Source: JBIQLO01 sp044464175 (GTDB lineage: Bacteria > Planctomycetota > Phycisphaerae > Tepidisphaerales > Tepidisphaeraceae). From it: DNA of 23,508 bases. A program made the translations under genes and the position numbers. Shown one piece after another: positions 12,679-20,559 of this stretch. The stretch covers positions 1-23,508 of the forward strand of contig JBIQLO010000040.1 of NCBI GenBank assembly GCA_044464175.1, written 5' to 3'. The notes beneath the pieces are model-generated. The model saw nothing but the letters and a program-made list of their open reading frames with translations, had not been told where the DNA came from and did not search any database. Within the stretch, counting starts at the first letter, position 1; every line of letters begins with the position of its first letter.

Positions 12679-14571
12679 ATGGGCGCCATGAACAATCACC
12701 TCACCCCCCATCCCCGGCTCTATGTCACGAAACAGCAGATCCAGCGCCTCACGCGCCCCGTGCCGCCGGCGCTGGCGGCCTGCGCCAAGGCGGTTGGGCG
12801 CGAGGCGGCGCGGTATGTGGCCTCGACGGAACTGGATTACGGGCGCAACCGGCACAACGAGCATCTGATTCGGGCGCGGGTGATGCAGCGGCAGGTGATG
12901 ACGCTGCTGGTGCGCTGGCGGCAGACCGGCCAGGAGCGCTTTCGCCGGGCGGTCCTGAAGCGCATCGGCCTCATTGACGGGTGGAAATACTGGTCCTGGA
13001 TCACCTGGCGGCAGGGCAATGCCGATCCGCTGGCGATCTTTGACCTGAGCTACGGCGAGAACTGCGCCACGCTGGCCATCGCCTGGGACTGGCTGCATGA
13101 CACGCTGAGCGAAGCGGACAAGGCGCTGTTTGTGAAGATCGCGCGCCAGCGGGCGCTGGCCTCGTTCCTGCATCAGCTGCGCGACCCCAAAAATCGCCCG
13201 CGCTGGTTCGCCTGTCCCGACTACAACTGGAACTCGGTCTGCACCGGCGGGGCGGGGATGCTGGCGCTGGCAATGTATGAGGAACTGCCCGAGGCCAAGC
13301 GGGTGCTGGAATTGAGCGAGGCGTCGTTCGTGCCGTTCATGAAGGGCCTGGACAAGACCGACGGCGGCTGGCCGGAGGGGGTGGGGTACTGGAATTACGG
13401 GATGCGGTATGCGCTGATGTACCTGCTGAGCCATGAGAACGCCACGGGGCGCAAGCACCCGCTGCTGCATCGGCCCGCCACGGCCAAGACGCTGCAATTC
13501 CCGCTTGATTTTACGCCCCATGGCGTGCCGTGCGGGTTTGGCGACACCAATAAATTCTCCCCCCTGCCGATTCATTTGGCGGCCGCCCGGCATCTGGGAC
13601 TCAATCCGGTGCTGGCGGCGCTGGAGCATCGGGTGGCGACGATTCTGGCGGACAAAGCCCTGGCGGACGAGGCCCTGTCGCTGGAGAAGTGGCCGCACGC
13701 CGCCGAATACCTCCTGCTGCATCCCCGGCGCGCTGCGGCCCTGCCCCGACCCAAACCGCGCATCCGCAAGCTATACAGAGGGCTGGACTGGGGCCTGCTG
13801 GCCGACCGATGGCCCCAGCCCAACGCCTACCTGAGCGTCCGCGGCGGCACGACCGAGGTGCCCCACAGCCACCGCGATCTGCTCAGTTTCCATTATGTGC
13901 TGGGCGATCAGTCGATGATCACCAACCTCACGCCCAAAGATTACCTCGACACCACCTTCAGCAACCGGCGCTGGGAGTTGTTCGAAATGATGCCGGCCTC
14001 CAAAAACACGCTGCTCATCAACGGCGTGGGGATCGTCAAGCCGTCGCGGGTGGTCACCAGCGAGATCGACCTGCCCGGGGCGCGGGGCTTCCGCCTGGAC
14101 GCCACCCCCGCCATGGGGACGATGCGCGACGCCAACGCCGCCCGGTTCGCCGGGCGGGTTTTTCTCATGCTGGACGATGGGACCGTGCTGATTCTCGATC
14201 GCGTGGAGCTGCCGCACGTGGGGCGCGTGGAGGCGCGGATGCACACCTACGCGCAGGTGGCGCTCAAGAAAGCGGCCGCCCGGCTGCATCGCGGGGGAAA
14301 AGATTTGTCCATCGTCTATGCGGCCGATGTGCCGGCGCTGCTGGACACGGCCCAGGGGGCGATGAACGCCGAGGAGCCGATCCCCACCATGCTGCGCTGG
14401 CGCACGCCGGGGCAGCAGAAGGCCGTCACGCTGGCGGCGGCGCTGTCTCCCGGCAAGACGCCGCCGACGCTTACCCTCGACACCGCCGGGGAAGGGATCG
14501 ACCTGGCATTGACGCAGGGCGGGCGGCGGCGGCGGTTCCGCCTCACCTTCCGCCTCCGGCGGCCGGGCTGA
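12679..14571 (+). CDS. Heparinase II/III-like polysaccharide lyase family protein
   Basis: The 630-residue protein has the two-part layout of heparinase II/III and alginate-lyase-like enzymes. An alpha-toroid covers roughly residues 1-370, with YNWNSVCTGG (from 182) and GGWPEGVGYW (229-238). A beta-sandwich domain covers about 375-620, with HSHRDLLSFH (from 396) and SKNTLLINGVG. Known members cleave uronic-acid-containing glycans by beta-elimination. The substrate is unknown, and planctomycete-type relatives are often uncharacterised. GGAGG at 12665-12669 supports ATG 12679 (9-nt spacing); ATG 12673 is also possible. The frame is open back to 12508, but that part carries REP remnants. No signal peptide is visible at any of these starts, which is odd for this family. 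Confidence 0.82.
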   Translation: MGAMNNHLTPHPRLYVTKQQIQRLTRPVPPALAACAKAVGREAARYVASTELDYGRNRHNEHLIRARVMQRQVMTLLVRWRQTGQERFRRAVLKRIGLIDGWKYWSWITWRQGNADPLAIFDLSYGENCATLAIAWDWLHDTLSEADKALFVKIARQRALASFLHQLRDPKNRPRWFACPDYNWNSVCTGGAGMLALAMYEELPEAKRVLELSEASFVPFMKGLDKTDGGWPEGVGYWNYGMRYALMYLLSHENATGRKHPLLHRPATAKTLQFPLDFTPHGVPCGFGDTNKFSPLPIHLAAARHLGLNPVLAALEHRVATILADKALADEALSLEKWPHAAEYLLLHPRRAAALPRPKPRIRKLYRGLDWGLLADRWPQPNAYLSVRGGTTEVPHSHRDLLSFHYVLGDQSMITNLTPKDYLDTTFSNRRWELFEMMPASKNTLLINGVGIVKPSRVVTSEIDLPGARGFRLDATPAMGTMRDANAARFAGRVFLMLDDGTVLILDRVELPHVGRVEARMHTYAQVALKKAAARLHRGGKDLSIVYAADVPALLDTAQGAMNAEEPIPTMLRWRTPGQQKAVTLAAALSPGKTPPTLTLDTAGEGIDLALTQGGRRRRFRLTFRLRRPG

Positions 14572-14588
14572 GCCGCCCACCCGTGTAA

Positions 14589-14617
14589 TTGTCGCTCCCG
14601 CCCCCTTTTTGTACATT
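14589..14617 (+). promoter_or_regulatory. Possible promoter of the chorismatase gene set
   Basis: TTGTCG (14589-14594) and TACATT (14612-14617) are separated by 17 bp. ATG 14632 follows 14 nt beyond the -10, giving a very short leader. It stands in the 60-nt gap after the heparinase-like gene and would drive the chorismatase, flavoprotein, ligase and exporter genes. Confidence 0.4.
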
Positions 14618-14631
14618 ATCGCCGCTGGGGG

Positions 14632-15564
14632 ATGGCCCGTGCTTTGACGAGCGTTGTGTTGTCGTTTCATGCCGCCAATCCGAGCCGCCTGCGCGGCGGG
14701 CAACGGGTCCCGTTGCCGCCGTGGGTGATGGACCTGTTGGGCGGCGGCGCTTCGGACATCCTGAGCGCCGGGGGGTTCCGCATCGAGCGCCGGGGAGCGC
14801 CCGGATATGCCCTGGGTCATCTGACCCTGCCCGACGCCCGGACGATGGACGCGGATGAACTGGAGCGCCAAACGGCCGCCGCCTACGCCGCGCTGCTGGA
14901 AGTCATGGAGCCGCACGGGCATCCGGTGCGCTTCTGGAACTTCGTCCCGGCCATTCACGAGCCAATGGGCCAGGGGCGCGACCGCTACATGGTCTTCAAC
15001 GCCGGGCGCTTCAGCGCGCTGGAGCAGCGCTACGGCGGGCGCGAGGCCTTCGACCGCACCGTCGCCACCGCTTCGGCCGTCGGCCACGGCGGGGCCGACC
15101 TGATCATCGCCTGCCTGGCGTGCGACCAACGCGGCGAGCCGGTGGACAACCCGCGCCAGATCAAGCCCTACCACTATTCCCAGCGATTTGGCCCGCTGCC
15201 TCCCTGTTTTGCCCGGGCCACGATCGTCCACCCCGTTGGGGGCCAGCCCCTGCTGCTCACCGGCGGCACCGCCAGCGTCCGGGGGGAGGAGTCGGTTCAC
15301 GTGGGGGATTTACGGCGGCAGTTGACCGAGACGTTTGAGAACATGCGGGCACTGCTCCGGTCGGCCGGAGCGCCGGCGTCGATGGAGCAGTACCACGAGC
15401 TGCGGGTCTACCATCCGGTCCCGGCCGACGGCCGGCGGCTGCAAGAGTGGATTAGGCGCGACCTGCCCCAGCTCAAGCGGCTGGAGATGGTGAACATGGA
15501 CTTGTGCCGGGCGGAGTTGCTGGTTGAAATTGAAGGGGTGGCAAAGTTGGGCGCCGGGTGCTGA
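14632..15564 (+). CDS. Chorismatase (FkbO/Hyg5/XanB2 family), likely hydroxybenzoate synthase
   Basis: Members of this family act on chorismate: FkbO makes a dihydroxycyclohexadiene carboxylate, Hyg5 makes 3-hydroxybenzoate, and XanB2 makes 3- and 4-hydroxybenzoate for xanthomonadin pigments. The 310-residue product shows the family motifs RFWNFVPAIHEP (from 100), RYMVFNAGR (118-126), ASAVGHGG, KPYHYSQRFGPLPPCFARA (around 180-195), GGTASVRGEESVHVGD (from 211) and the C-terminal DLCRAELLVEIEG. A cysteine (Cys292) lies seven residues before the conserved Glu299. From memory this is the spacing of Hyg5 Cys327/Glu334, which would favour 3-hydroxybenzoate. That is an inference from motif spacing. 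The stop codon lies inside a repeat palindrome, so the last residues (AKLGAGC) may be repeat-derived. Confidence 0.85.
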   Translation: MARALTSVVLSFHAANPSRLRGGQRVPLPPWVMDLLGGGASDILSAGGFRIERRGAPGYALGHLTLPDARTMDADELERQTAAAYAALLEVMEPHGHPVRFWNFVPAIHEPMGQGRDRYMVFNAGRFSALEQRYGGREAFDRTVATASAVGHGGADLIIACLACDQRGEPVDNPRQIKPYHYSQRFGPLPPCFARATIVHPVGGQPLLLTGGTASVRGEESVHVGDLRRQLTETFENMRALLRSAGAPASMEQYHELRVYHPVPADGRRLQEWIRRDLPQLKRLEMVNMDLCRAELLVEIEGVAKLGAGC

Positions 15565-15572
15565 GCACCCGG
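15554..15572. repeat. Palindrome containing the chorismatase stop codon
   Basis: CCGGGTGCT (15554-15562) and AGCACCCGG (15564-15572) are perfectly complementary around one base. The TGA stop is 15562-15564. The sequence shares GCGCCGGGTGCTGAG with the minus strand at 6047-6060. Confidence 0.65.
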
Positions 15573-15611
15573 TGCGGCGTGCGATCGGGGCGGGAATTTT
15601 TTGAGACGACG

Positions 15612-16928
15612 ATGGCGTACGATGTGATCGTGATTGGCGGCGGGCCGGGCGGATCGACGGCGGCGCTGCTGTTGGCGCGGGCGGGCTTGCGCGTGCTGGT
15701 GCTGGAGAAGGCGGCCTTTCCGCGTTTCCACATCGGCGAGTCGATTCTACCGCGCTGCTTTCCGCTGGTGCAGGAGCTGGGGTTGGAGGCCGCCCTGCGG
15801 GCGATTCCCCACCTGGACAAGTTCGGCGCGGAGTTCGCCATGGGCAATGACCCGTCCAGTTCCATCCAGTTCTATTTCAGCGAGGGGCTCATTCCCGGCT
15901 CCGACACCTTCAACATCGAGCGCTACCACTTTGACGAAATGCTGCTCAATGAGGCGCAGGCCGCCGGCGCGGAGGTGCGCCAGAAAACGGCCGTCAAGCG
16001 GATCACGCGCCTGGAGGAGGGGGCGGTCAGCGTCGAGACGGCCGACCAGACGTTCCACGCCAAATTGCTGCTGGACGCCAGCGGGCACGGCACGGTGGTG
16101 GGGCGGCATTTGGGCACCAGAAAGAATTTCGACGATCCGAACCTGCAGAAGGTCGCCTACTTCTCGCATTTTGAGAACGTGGAGCGCCTGCCCGGCCGGG
16201 CGACGGGACATCCCACCATCATCATGTGCAAGGAGGGATGGTTCTGGATCATCGGCCTGAGCCAGACGCGCACCAGTGTCGGGTTTGTCACGCACCCGCA
16301 CTTCACCAAAAGCCTGGGCGTCGCGCCCAACCGCCTGCTGGCCTGGGCGGTGGCGCGCTGTCCGGTCGTGCGGGACCGGATGCGCAACGCGATCGGGCCG
16401 GAGACCAATGAAATCATCGCCGACTTCAGCTACCGCTGCGATCCCAAGGCCGGTCCGGGCTATTTCCTGATCGGCGACGCCGGCAGCTTCCTCGACCCGA
16501 TCTTTTCCACCGGCGTGACGCTGGCGATGTGGGGCGGCCAGCAGGCGGCCCGCGAGGCGATCGCCCTGCTGAAGGAGGGCAAAGCGCCCGAAACCGCCCG
16601 CGCTGAGTACATCCGCTACGTCAACGGCAGTACCGGAATTTTCTGGCGGCTGATCCGCAGTTGGTACAGCCACTCAGTGCGCGAGCTGTTTTTGAACGGC
16701 ACCGGCCCGTTCCAGGTGCACAAGGCGATCATTTCCGTGCTGGCCGGCTACGTCTTCCCCCGCCCGCCGTGGAAACTGCGCTGGCGGATGGAACTGTTCT
16801 GGCTGTGCGCCTGGCTCAATCGCTTTGTGCCGATGGTCCCCCGGCGCAAGCCCTTCTCGCTGGTGGCCGAGGAGCCGAAGGAGATCTGGCAACTGGAGCC
16901 GGCCGCCACCGGGCCGGTGGGGGTGTGA
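15612..16928 (+). CDS. Halogenase-like FAD-dependent oxidoreductase, copy 1
   Basis: The 438-residue flavoprotein has an N-terminal FAD fold with GGGPGG (9-14), then FPRFHIGES (36-44) as in flavin-dependent halogenases, and LIGDAGSFLDPIFSTGV (GD at 288-289) as second FAD motif. Lys70 in HLDKFGAEF lies where halogenases have their catalytic lysine. The halogenase signature WxWxIP reads WFWIIG (210-215), so the last Pro is Gly. Halogenation, or another flavin-dependent oxidation or reduction of an aryl or acyl-carrier substrate, are all possible; related proteins occur in xanthomonadin, flexirubin and dialkylresorcinol gene sets. The C-terminal third (RLIRSWYSHSVRELFLNG, then WKLRWRMELFWLCAWLNRF) is hydrophobic and may touch the membrane. 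ATG 15612 has GAG nearby. A closely similar copy follows. Confidence 0.83.
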   Translation: MAYDVIVIGGGPGGSTAALLLARAGLRVLVLEKAAFPRFHIGESILPRCFPLVQELGLEAALRAIPHLDKFGAEFAMGNDPSSSIQFYFSEGLIPGSDTFNIERYHFDEMLLNEAQAAGAEVRQKTAVKRITRLEEGAVSVETADQTFHAKLLLDASGHGTVVGRHLGTRKNFDDPNLQKVAYFSHFENVERLPGRATGHPTIIMCKEGWFWIIGLSQTRTSVGFVTHPHFTKSLGVAPNRLLAWAVARCPVVRDRMRNAIGPETNEIIADFSYRCDPKAGPGYFLIGDAGSFLDPIFSTGVTLAMWGGQQAAREAIALLKEGKAPETARAEYIRYVNGSTGIFWRLIRSWYSHSVRELFLNGTGPFQVHKAIISVLAGYVFPRPPWKLRWRMELFWLCAWLNRFVPMVPRRKPFSLVAEEPKEIWQLEPAATGPVGV

Positions 16929-17017
16929 TGGGCGGTCCGCCGCTGCAACGCCGGCGCGGCGGTCGGATGGGTTCACGGAGCGAAAATCGCCCGGTGTGCC
17001 GGAACACCCAAGAGCGG

Positions 17018-18343
17018 ATGAGCATGGATCATGATGTGATCATCATTGGCGGCGGGCCGGGCGGGGCGACGGCCGCGATTCTTTTGGCGCGGGCGGGACT
17101 GCGCGTTCTGGTGCTGGAAAAGGCAGTCTTCCCACGCTTCCACCTGGGGGAATCCATCCTGCCGCGCGGTTTCTTGTTGATTCAGGAGCTGGGGCTGGGC
17201 GCAGCCCTCCAGCGCCTGCCGCACCTGGACAAGTACGGGGCGGAATTCGGCATGGGTGACGATCCGGCCGCGTCCACGCGGTTCAGTTTTGAGGACAACT
17301 TGATTCCCGGATCGGTTACCTTCAACATCGAGCGGTCGCATTTTGATCAAATGCTGCTGAACGAAGCCCGCTCGGCCGGCGCGGAGGTGCGGGAAAACAC
17401 GGCCGTGAAGCGCATCGCGGAGCTGCGCGAAGGGTCGGTCGCCGTGGAGACCGCCGATGGGCGCCCCTTCACGGGACGGATGCTGCTGGATGCCAGCGGC
17501 CAGGCCACTGTCGTCGGGCGGCATCTGGGAACGCGCCGGAATTTCGACGACCTGGTCTTCGGCAAGGTGGCGTATTTCGAGCATTTCGACAACGTCGAGC
17601 GCCTGCCGGGCAACGCCAGGGGGCATCCGAGCATCTTCATGTGCACCGAGGGATGGTTCTGGATCATCGGGCTCAATGAGACCCGGTCCAGCGTGGGGTT
17701 TGTGGCGCATCCGGATTTCGTCAAACAAGCGGGCGTGGCGCCCAACCGGCTCCTGGCGTGGGCGGTGGCCCGCTGCCCGGCCATGCGGCATCGGATGCGC
17801 CATGCCGCCGGACCGGCGACCAACCGGATTGTGGCGGACTTCAGCTATGCGTGCAGTCCGCTCGCCGGTCCGGGCTATTTTCTCATCGGCGATGCCGGAT
17901 GCTTTCTGGACCCGATCTTTTCCACCGGTGTGACGCTGGCCATGATGGGCGGTGCGCAGGCGGCCGAACAGACCCGGGCCGTGCTGCGCGGGGGCAGATC
18001 GCCGCGGCGGGCGCGGGCGCGGTATGCGCGCTTCGTCAAGAGCGGCACTTCGGTGTTCCGCCGGCTGATTCAGAGGTATTACGACCATTCATTTCGTGAA
18101 CTGCTGATCAACGGCACCGGTCCAATGCGGATTCACGGGGCGGTGCTTTCGGTTCTCGCCGGCAGCGTCTTTCCCAGGCTCCAATGGAAGCTGCGATGGC
18201 GGATGCAGCTCCTGTGGCTGTGCGCGTGGCTCAACCGCTTCTTGCCCATGGTTCCGCGCCAGGCGAAATTCTCGCTGCTGGCCCAGGAGCCGGGGGAGAT
18301 TTGGCCGATGCAATCGATTCCGTTGCCCGAGGGGGTGTCGTGA
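17018..18343 (+). CDS. Halogenase-like FAD-dependent oxidoreductase, copy 2
   Basis: The 441-residue paralogue of the preceding gene is similar over its whole length. It shares GGGPGG (11-16), FPRFHLGES, HLDKYGAEF (Lys72), GWFWIIGL (W at 213), LIGDAGCFLDPIFSTGV and the hydrophobic C-terminal third. Differences include Arg-rich repeats near the ligase end (RGGRSPRRARARYARF) and Ala in GGATAA. Tandem duplication is the simplest origin; retention of both suggests distinct substrates or a heteromer, which is inference. Start at ATG 17018 or 17024; GAGCGG lies just before. The long open frame upstream to 16661 is the out-of-phase shadow of copy 1. The stop TGA overlaps the ligase ATG by one base (ATGA-type coupling), so the genes are translationally linked. 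Confidence 0.83.
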   Translation: MSMDHDVIIIGGGPGGATAAILLARAGLRVLVLEKAVFPRFHLGESILPRGFLLIQELGLGAALQRLPHLDKYGAEFGMGDDPAASTRFSFEDNLIPGSVTFNIERSHFDQMLLNEARSAGAEVRENTAVKRIAELREGSVAVETADGRPFTGRMLLDASGQATVVGRHLGTRRNFDDLVFGKVAYFEHFDNVERLPGNARGHPSIFMCTEGWFWIIGLNETRSSVGFVAHPDFVKQAGVAPNRLLAWAVARCPAMRHRMRHAAGPATNRIVADFSYACSPLAGPGYFLIGDAGCFLDPIFSTGVTLAMMGGAQAAEQTRAVLRGGRSPRRARARYARFVKSGTSVFRRLIQRYYDHSFRELLINGTGPMRIHGAVLSVLAGSVFPRLQWKLRWRMQLLWLCAWLNRFLPMVPRQAKFSLLAQEPGEIWPMQSIPLPEGVS

Positions 18344-20559
18344 TGCCCGAGCCGCTGCTCCAGCGTCTGCAGCGCCACGCCGCCGAGCGGCCGGAGGCGA
18401 CGGCGTATTTGGAAATTCTGCCCGACGGCGCGCCGGGACGGATGCTGACCTATGGGCAGTTGCATCAGCGCGCCGAGGCCCTGGCGGGGGAGCTTCGCCA
18501 GAGGGCAAATCCCGGCGAGGCGGTTCTGATCCACTTGCCCAACACCATTGAGTTCCCCATCGCCTTTTTTGCCACTTTCCTGGCCGGATGCAGCGCGCTG
18601 CTGATGTCGCCGCAAAGCGCGGAGGCGGAGGTGGCCAAAGCGATGGAGTCGGCGCGCGTGCGGCTCATGCTTCGAGCGGCGGAGGGGGGCTTGGCATGGG
18701 AGCGGCGGGGTTCCGGGTTCCTGGATTTGCCGGTCCCGAATCCCGAATCCCGGAACACGGTGCCCGGCCTGATTCTCCAAAGTTCCGGCACCACCGGCCG
18801 CCCCAGCCTCGTCCTTCGCGCTCTTGGGGCCGTCGATGCCGTGTCGCGGCAGATGGTCGAGGCGGTCGGCTTCACACCCGACGACCGCGTGCTGTGTGCC
18901 ATTCCCCTGTGCCATTCCTACGGCATCGAACATGGCCTCTTAGCGCCGATCCATGCCGGCTCCGCCGTGCATTTGTGTCCGGGCATGAACCTGCCGGCCA
19001 TGCTGCGGCAGCTGACCGCCGGGGGCATCACCCTCTTCCCCGGCACCCCCTCCATCTTTGAACTCCTGGCCCAGACCGGCGAGAGGGGCGTCCGACTGCC
19101 GGCGCTCCGCGCCGCCTACTCGGCCGGCGCGCCCCTGCCCCGCGCGGTCTTTGACGCCTTTGCCGACACGTTCAGCGTGCGCGTCGGGCAACTCTATGGG
19201 GCGACGGAGGTCGGCTCCGTCACCTACAACGATCCCAATGCCCCCGGCTTCGATCCGGCCGGTGTCGGCCGGCCGATGCGCCAGGTGCAAATCCGCATCG
19301 CGCCGCTGGAAGATCCGGCCGGCACGCTGCCGCCTGATCAGGAAGGGCAGGTCTGCATCCGCGCGGCCTCCATGCTCCAATGCTATCTCGGGCGGGATGT
19401 CTCGCCTCTGTGCGAGGGGTATTTCCTCACCGCCGACCTGGGCCGGCTGGATGCTTCGGGCAATCTCACCATCACGGGGCGTCAGAAGCTCCTGATCGAC
19501 GTGGGCGGGTTGAAGGTCAATCCGATGGAGGTGGAAGAGGTGTTGATGCGCCATCCGGCCGTTGCCGCCTGCGTGGTCGTGCCGGTGCGGCAGAGCCACA
19601 CGGTCTTTCGCCTCAAGGCGGTTCTGACCGCGCGCAACCCGGACGATCCACCCTCCAGCCAGGCCCTGCGCGACTTTGCCCGCCAGGCGCTGGCCCCCCA
19701 CAAGGTCCCGCGCCTCTTTGAATGGCGACCGTCCTTGCCGCGCAGCCCCACCGGTAAAATTCTCCGGCATCTGGTTTCTGTAGGCGGGGTCGCCGACCCC
19801 GCGTCCACCCGTGCGGGATCAACGATCTCGGCGACAGTGCTGCTGCTGTGCCTTTTGCTGCTGCCGCTCCTGTTGATGGGCGGGTGCGCCCACCAGCCCC
19901 CGCTCCCCACTTATCCCGGCCTCACGGATTCGGCCGCGTTAAATATTCTGGCCCAGCGCGGCCGCTCGGTGCAGGCCCTCTCGGGCCAGGGCTCGCTGGA
20001 ATTGATCCAGCCCGACGGCCAGAGCGTCCGCCTGGAGGCCGCCCTGGCCATGCGCCTCCCGAATCAGATGCGCCTGCGGGCCTGGAAATTCTCCCAGGCC
20101 GTCCTTGACCTGACCATCACCCCTCAGGGCGTCTGGATTGTCGCGCCTCGGGCACAGGGGCGCAGAGAGCAAATCCTCTCGGCCGGCGCCCGGGCGGCCG
20201 AATTCGCCAAGGCCTGGTCCCTCTTCACCCTCTTTGACCGCCCCGGCGTCACCACCAGCGATCAGGATGGCCAGTTGGTTGTCCGCCAAAGCGCCCCCGG
20301 CGAGCCGGCCATTCTCTGCCACGTGGATCGCCGTACCCTTACGCCGCGCCGCTATGACATCCTGGACGACACCGGCAAGGTGCGCTTCACCCTCCGGCTC
20401 GATCGCTACCGGAACTTCAACGGCATCGTCTGGCCCCAGCGCATGAAGGCGACCGGCCCCCACGGCACCATCCTGCTGACCCTGCGCGACCTGGAGCTCA
20501 ACGGCGACATCCCGGCCGCCGCCTTTACCCCGCCGCCGCGCGCGGAGCGGCTGCCATGA
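18343..20559 (+). CDS. AMP-dependent acyl/aryl ligase continuous with a LolB-like lipoprotein
   Basis: One uninterrupted frame of 738 codons joins two proteins. Residues 1 to about 476 are an ANL-family ligase, with the phosphate-binding SSGTTGRPS (147-155), LYGATE (Tyr285), ADLGRLDASG (the conserved ribose-binding Asp region) and the catalytic lysine in SPTGKILR (Lys472). Such enzymes activate a carboxylate as acyl-AMP and transfer it to CoA or a carrier protein; hydroxybenzoate from the neighbouring chorismatase is a plausible substrate. Residues VGGVADPA are read from a REP element (19780-19802). A lipoprotein signal (LLLCLLLLPLLLMGGC, Cys515) and a LolB-like domain follow. A cytosolic ligase fused to an exported lipoprotein is topologically awkward, so the second part is probably also made from an internal start. 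A hairpin at 18710-18756 adds a loop before the 147-155 motif. Confidence 0.82.
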   Translation: MPEPLLQRLQRHAAERPEATAYLEILPDGAPGRMLTYGQLHQRAEALAGELRQRANPGEAVLIHLPNTIEFPIAFFATFLAGCSALLMSPQSAEAEVAKAMESARVRLMLRAAEGGLAWERRGSGFLDLPVPNPESRNTVPGLILQSSGTTGRPSLVLRALGAVDAVSRQMVEAVGFTPDDRVLCAIPLCHSYGIEHGLLAPIHAGSAVHLCPGMNLPAMLRQLTAGGITLFPGTPSIFELLAQTGERGVRLPALRAAYSAGAPLPRAVFDAFADTFSVRVGQLYGATEVGSVTYNDPNAPGFDPAGVGRPMRQVQIRIAPLEDPAGTLPPDQEGQVCIRAASMLQCYLGRDVSPLCEGYFLTADLGRLDASGNLTITGRQKLLIDVGGLKVNPMEVEEVLMRHPAVAACVVVPVRQSHTVFRLKAVLTARNPDDPPSSQALRDFARQALAPHKVPRLFEWRPSLPRSPTGKILRHLVSVGGVADPASTRAGSTISATVLLLCLLLLPLLLMGGCAHQPPLPTYPGLTDSAALNILAQRGRSVQALSGQGSLELIQPDGQSVRLEAALAMRLPNQMRLRAWKFSQAVLDLTITPQGVWIVAPRAQGRREQILSAGARAAEFAKAWSLFTLFDRPGVTTSDQDGQLVVRQSAPGEPAILCHVDRRTLTPRRYDILDDTGKVRFTLRLDRYRNFNGIVWPQRMKATGPHGTILLTLRDLELNGDIPAAAFTPPPRAERLP
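18710..18756. repeat. Simple-sequence hairpin inside the ligase gene
   Basis: GTTCCGGGTTC (18710-18720) is complementary to GAATCCCGGAAC (18745-18756) apart from one extra base. GAATCCC is repeated just before the right arm. It is translated in frame as GSGFLDLPVPNPESRN, in the variable stretch ahead of the SSGTTG motif. Confidence 0.55.
19780..19802 (+). repeat. GTAG-type REP at the ligase/lipoprotein junction
   Basis: A 23-nt unit, GTAG followed by a 9-bp perfect stem (CGGGGTCG core) around one C, starts 15 nt after the catalytic AAA codon of SPTGKILR's last residues. It matches 4798-4820 and 9244-9266. It encodes VGGVADPA and contains no stop in this frame. Confidence 0.8.
19837..20559 (+). 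other. LolB-like outer-membrane lipoprotein segment of the fused frame
   Basis: This segment would be its own gene if translation restarts. The first in-frame start codon candidate after the REP is GTG 19837, giving a hydrophobic core at once but no basic n-region; Arg at 19810 lies before it. The lipobox LMGGC has its Cys at 19885. The mature part (SGQGSLELIQPDGQSVRLEAALAMRLPNQMRLRAW, in parts) is the beta-sheet pattern of LolB/DUF4292-like lipid-binding proteins. Its stop overlaps the MMPL start (ATGA). Such a protein could accept a lipid or pigment from the MMPL exporter. No Shine-Dalgarno is visible before 19837. Confidence 0.6.

Noticed and set aside
16661..17017. Extended N-terminus of the second flavoprotein, or a gene fused to it
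   Set aside because: The upstream frame is the out-of-phase shadow of copy 1. The FAD fold starts properly at MSMDHDVIIIGG.
18184..18342. Longer N-terminus for the ligase
   Set aside because: The upstream codons overlap the end of flavoprotein copy 2 in another frame. The ANL fold starts naturally at MPEPLLQRLQRHAAERPEA.
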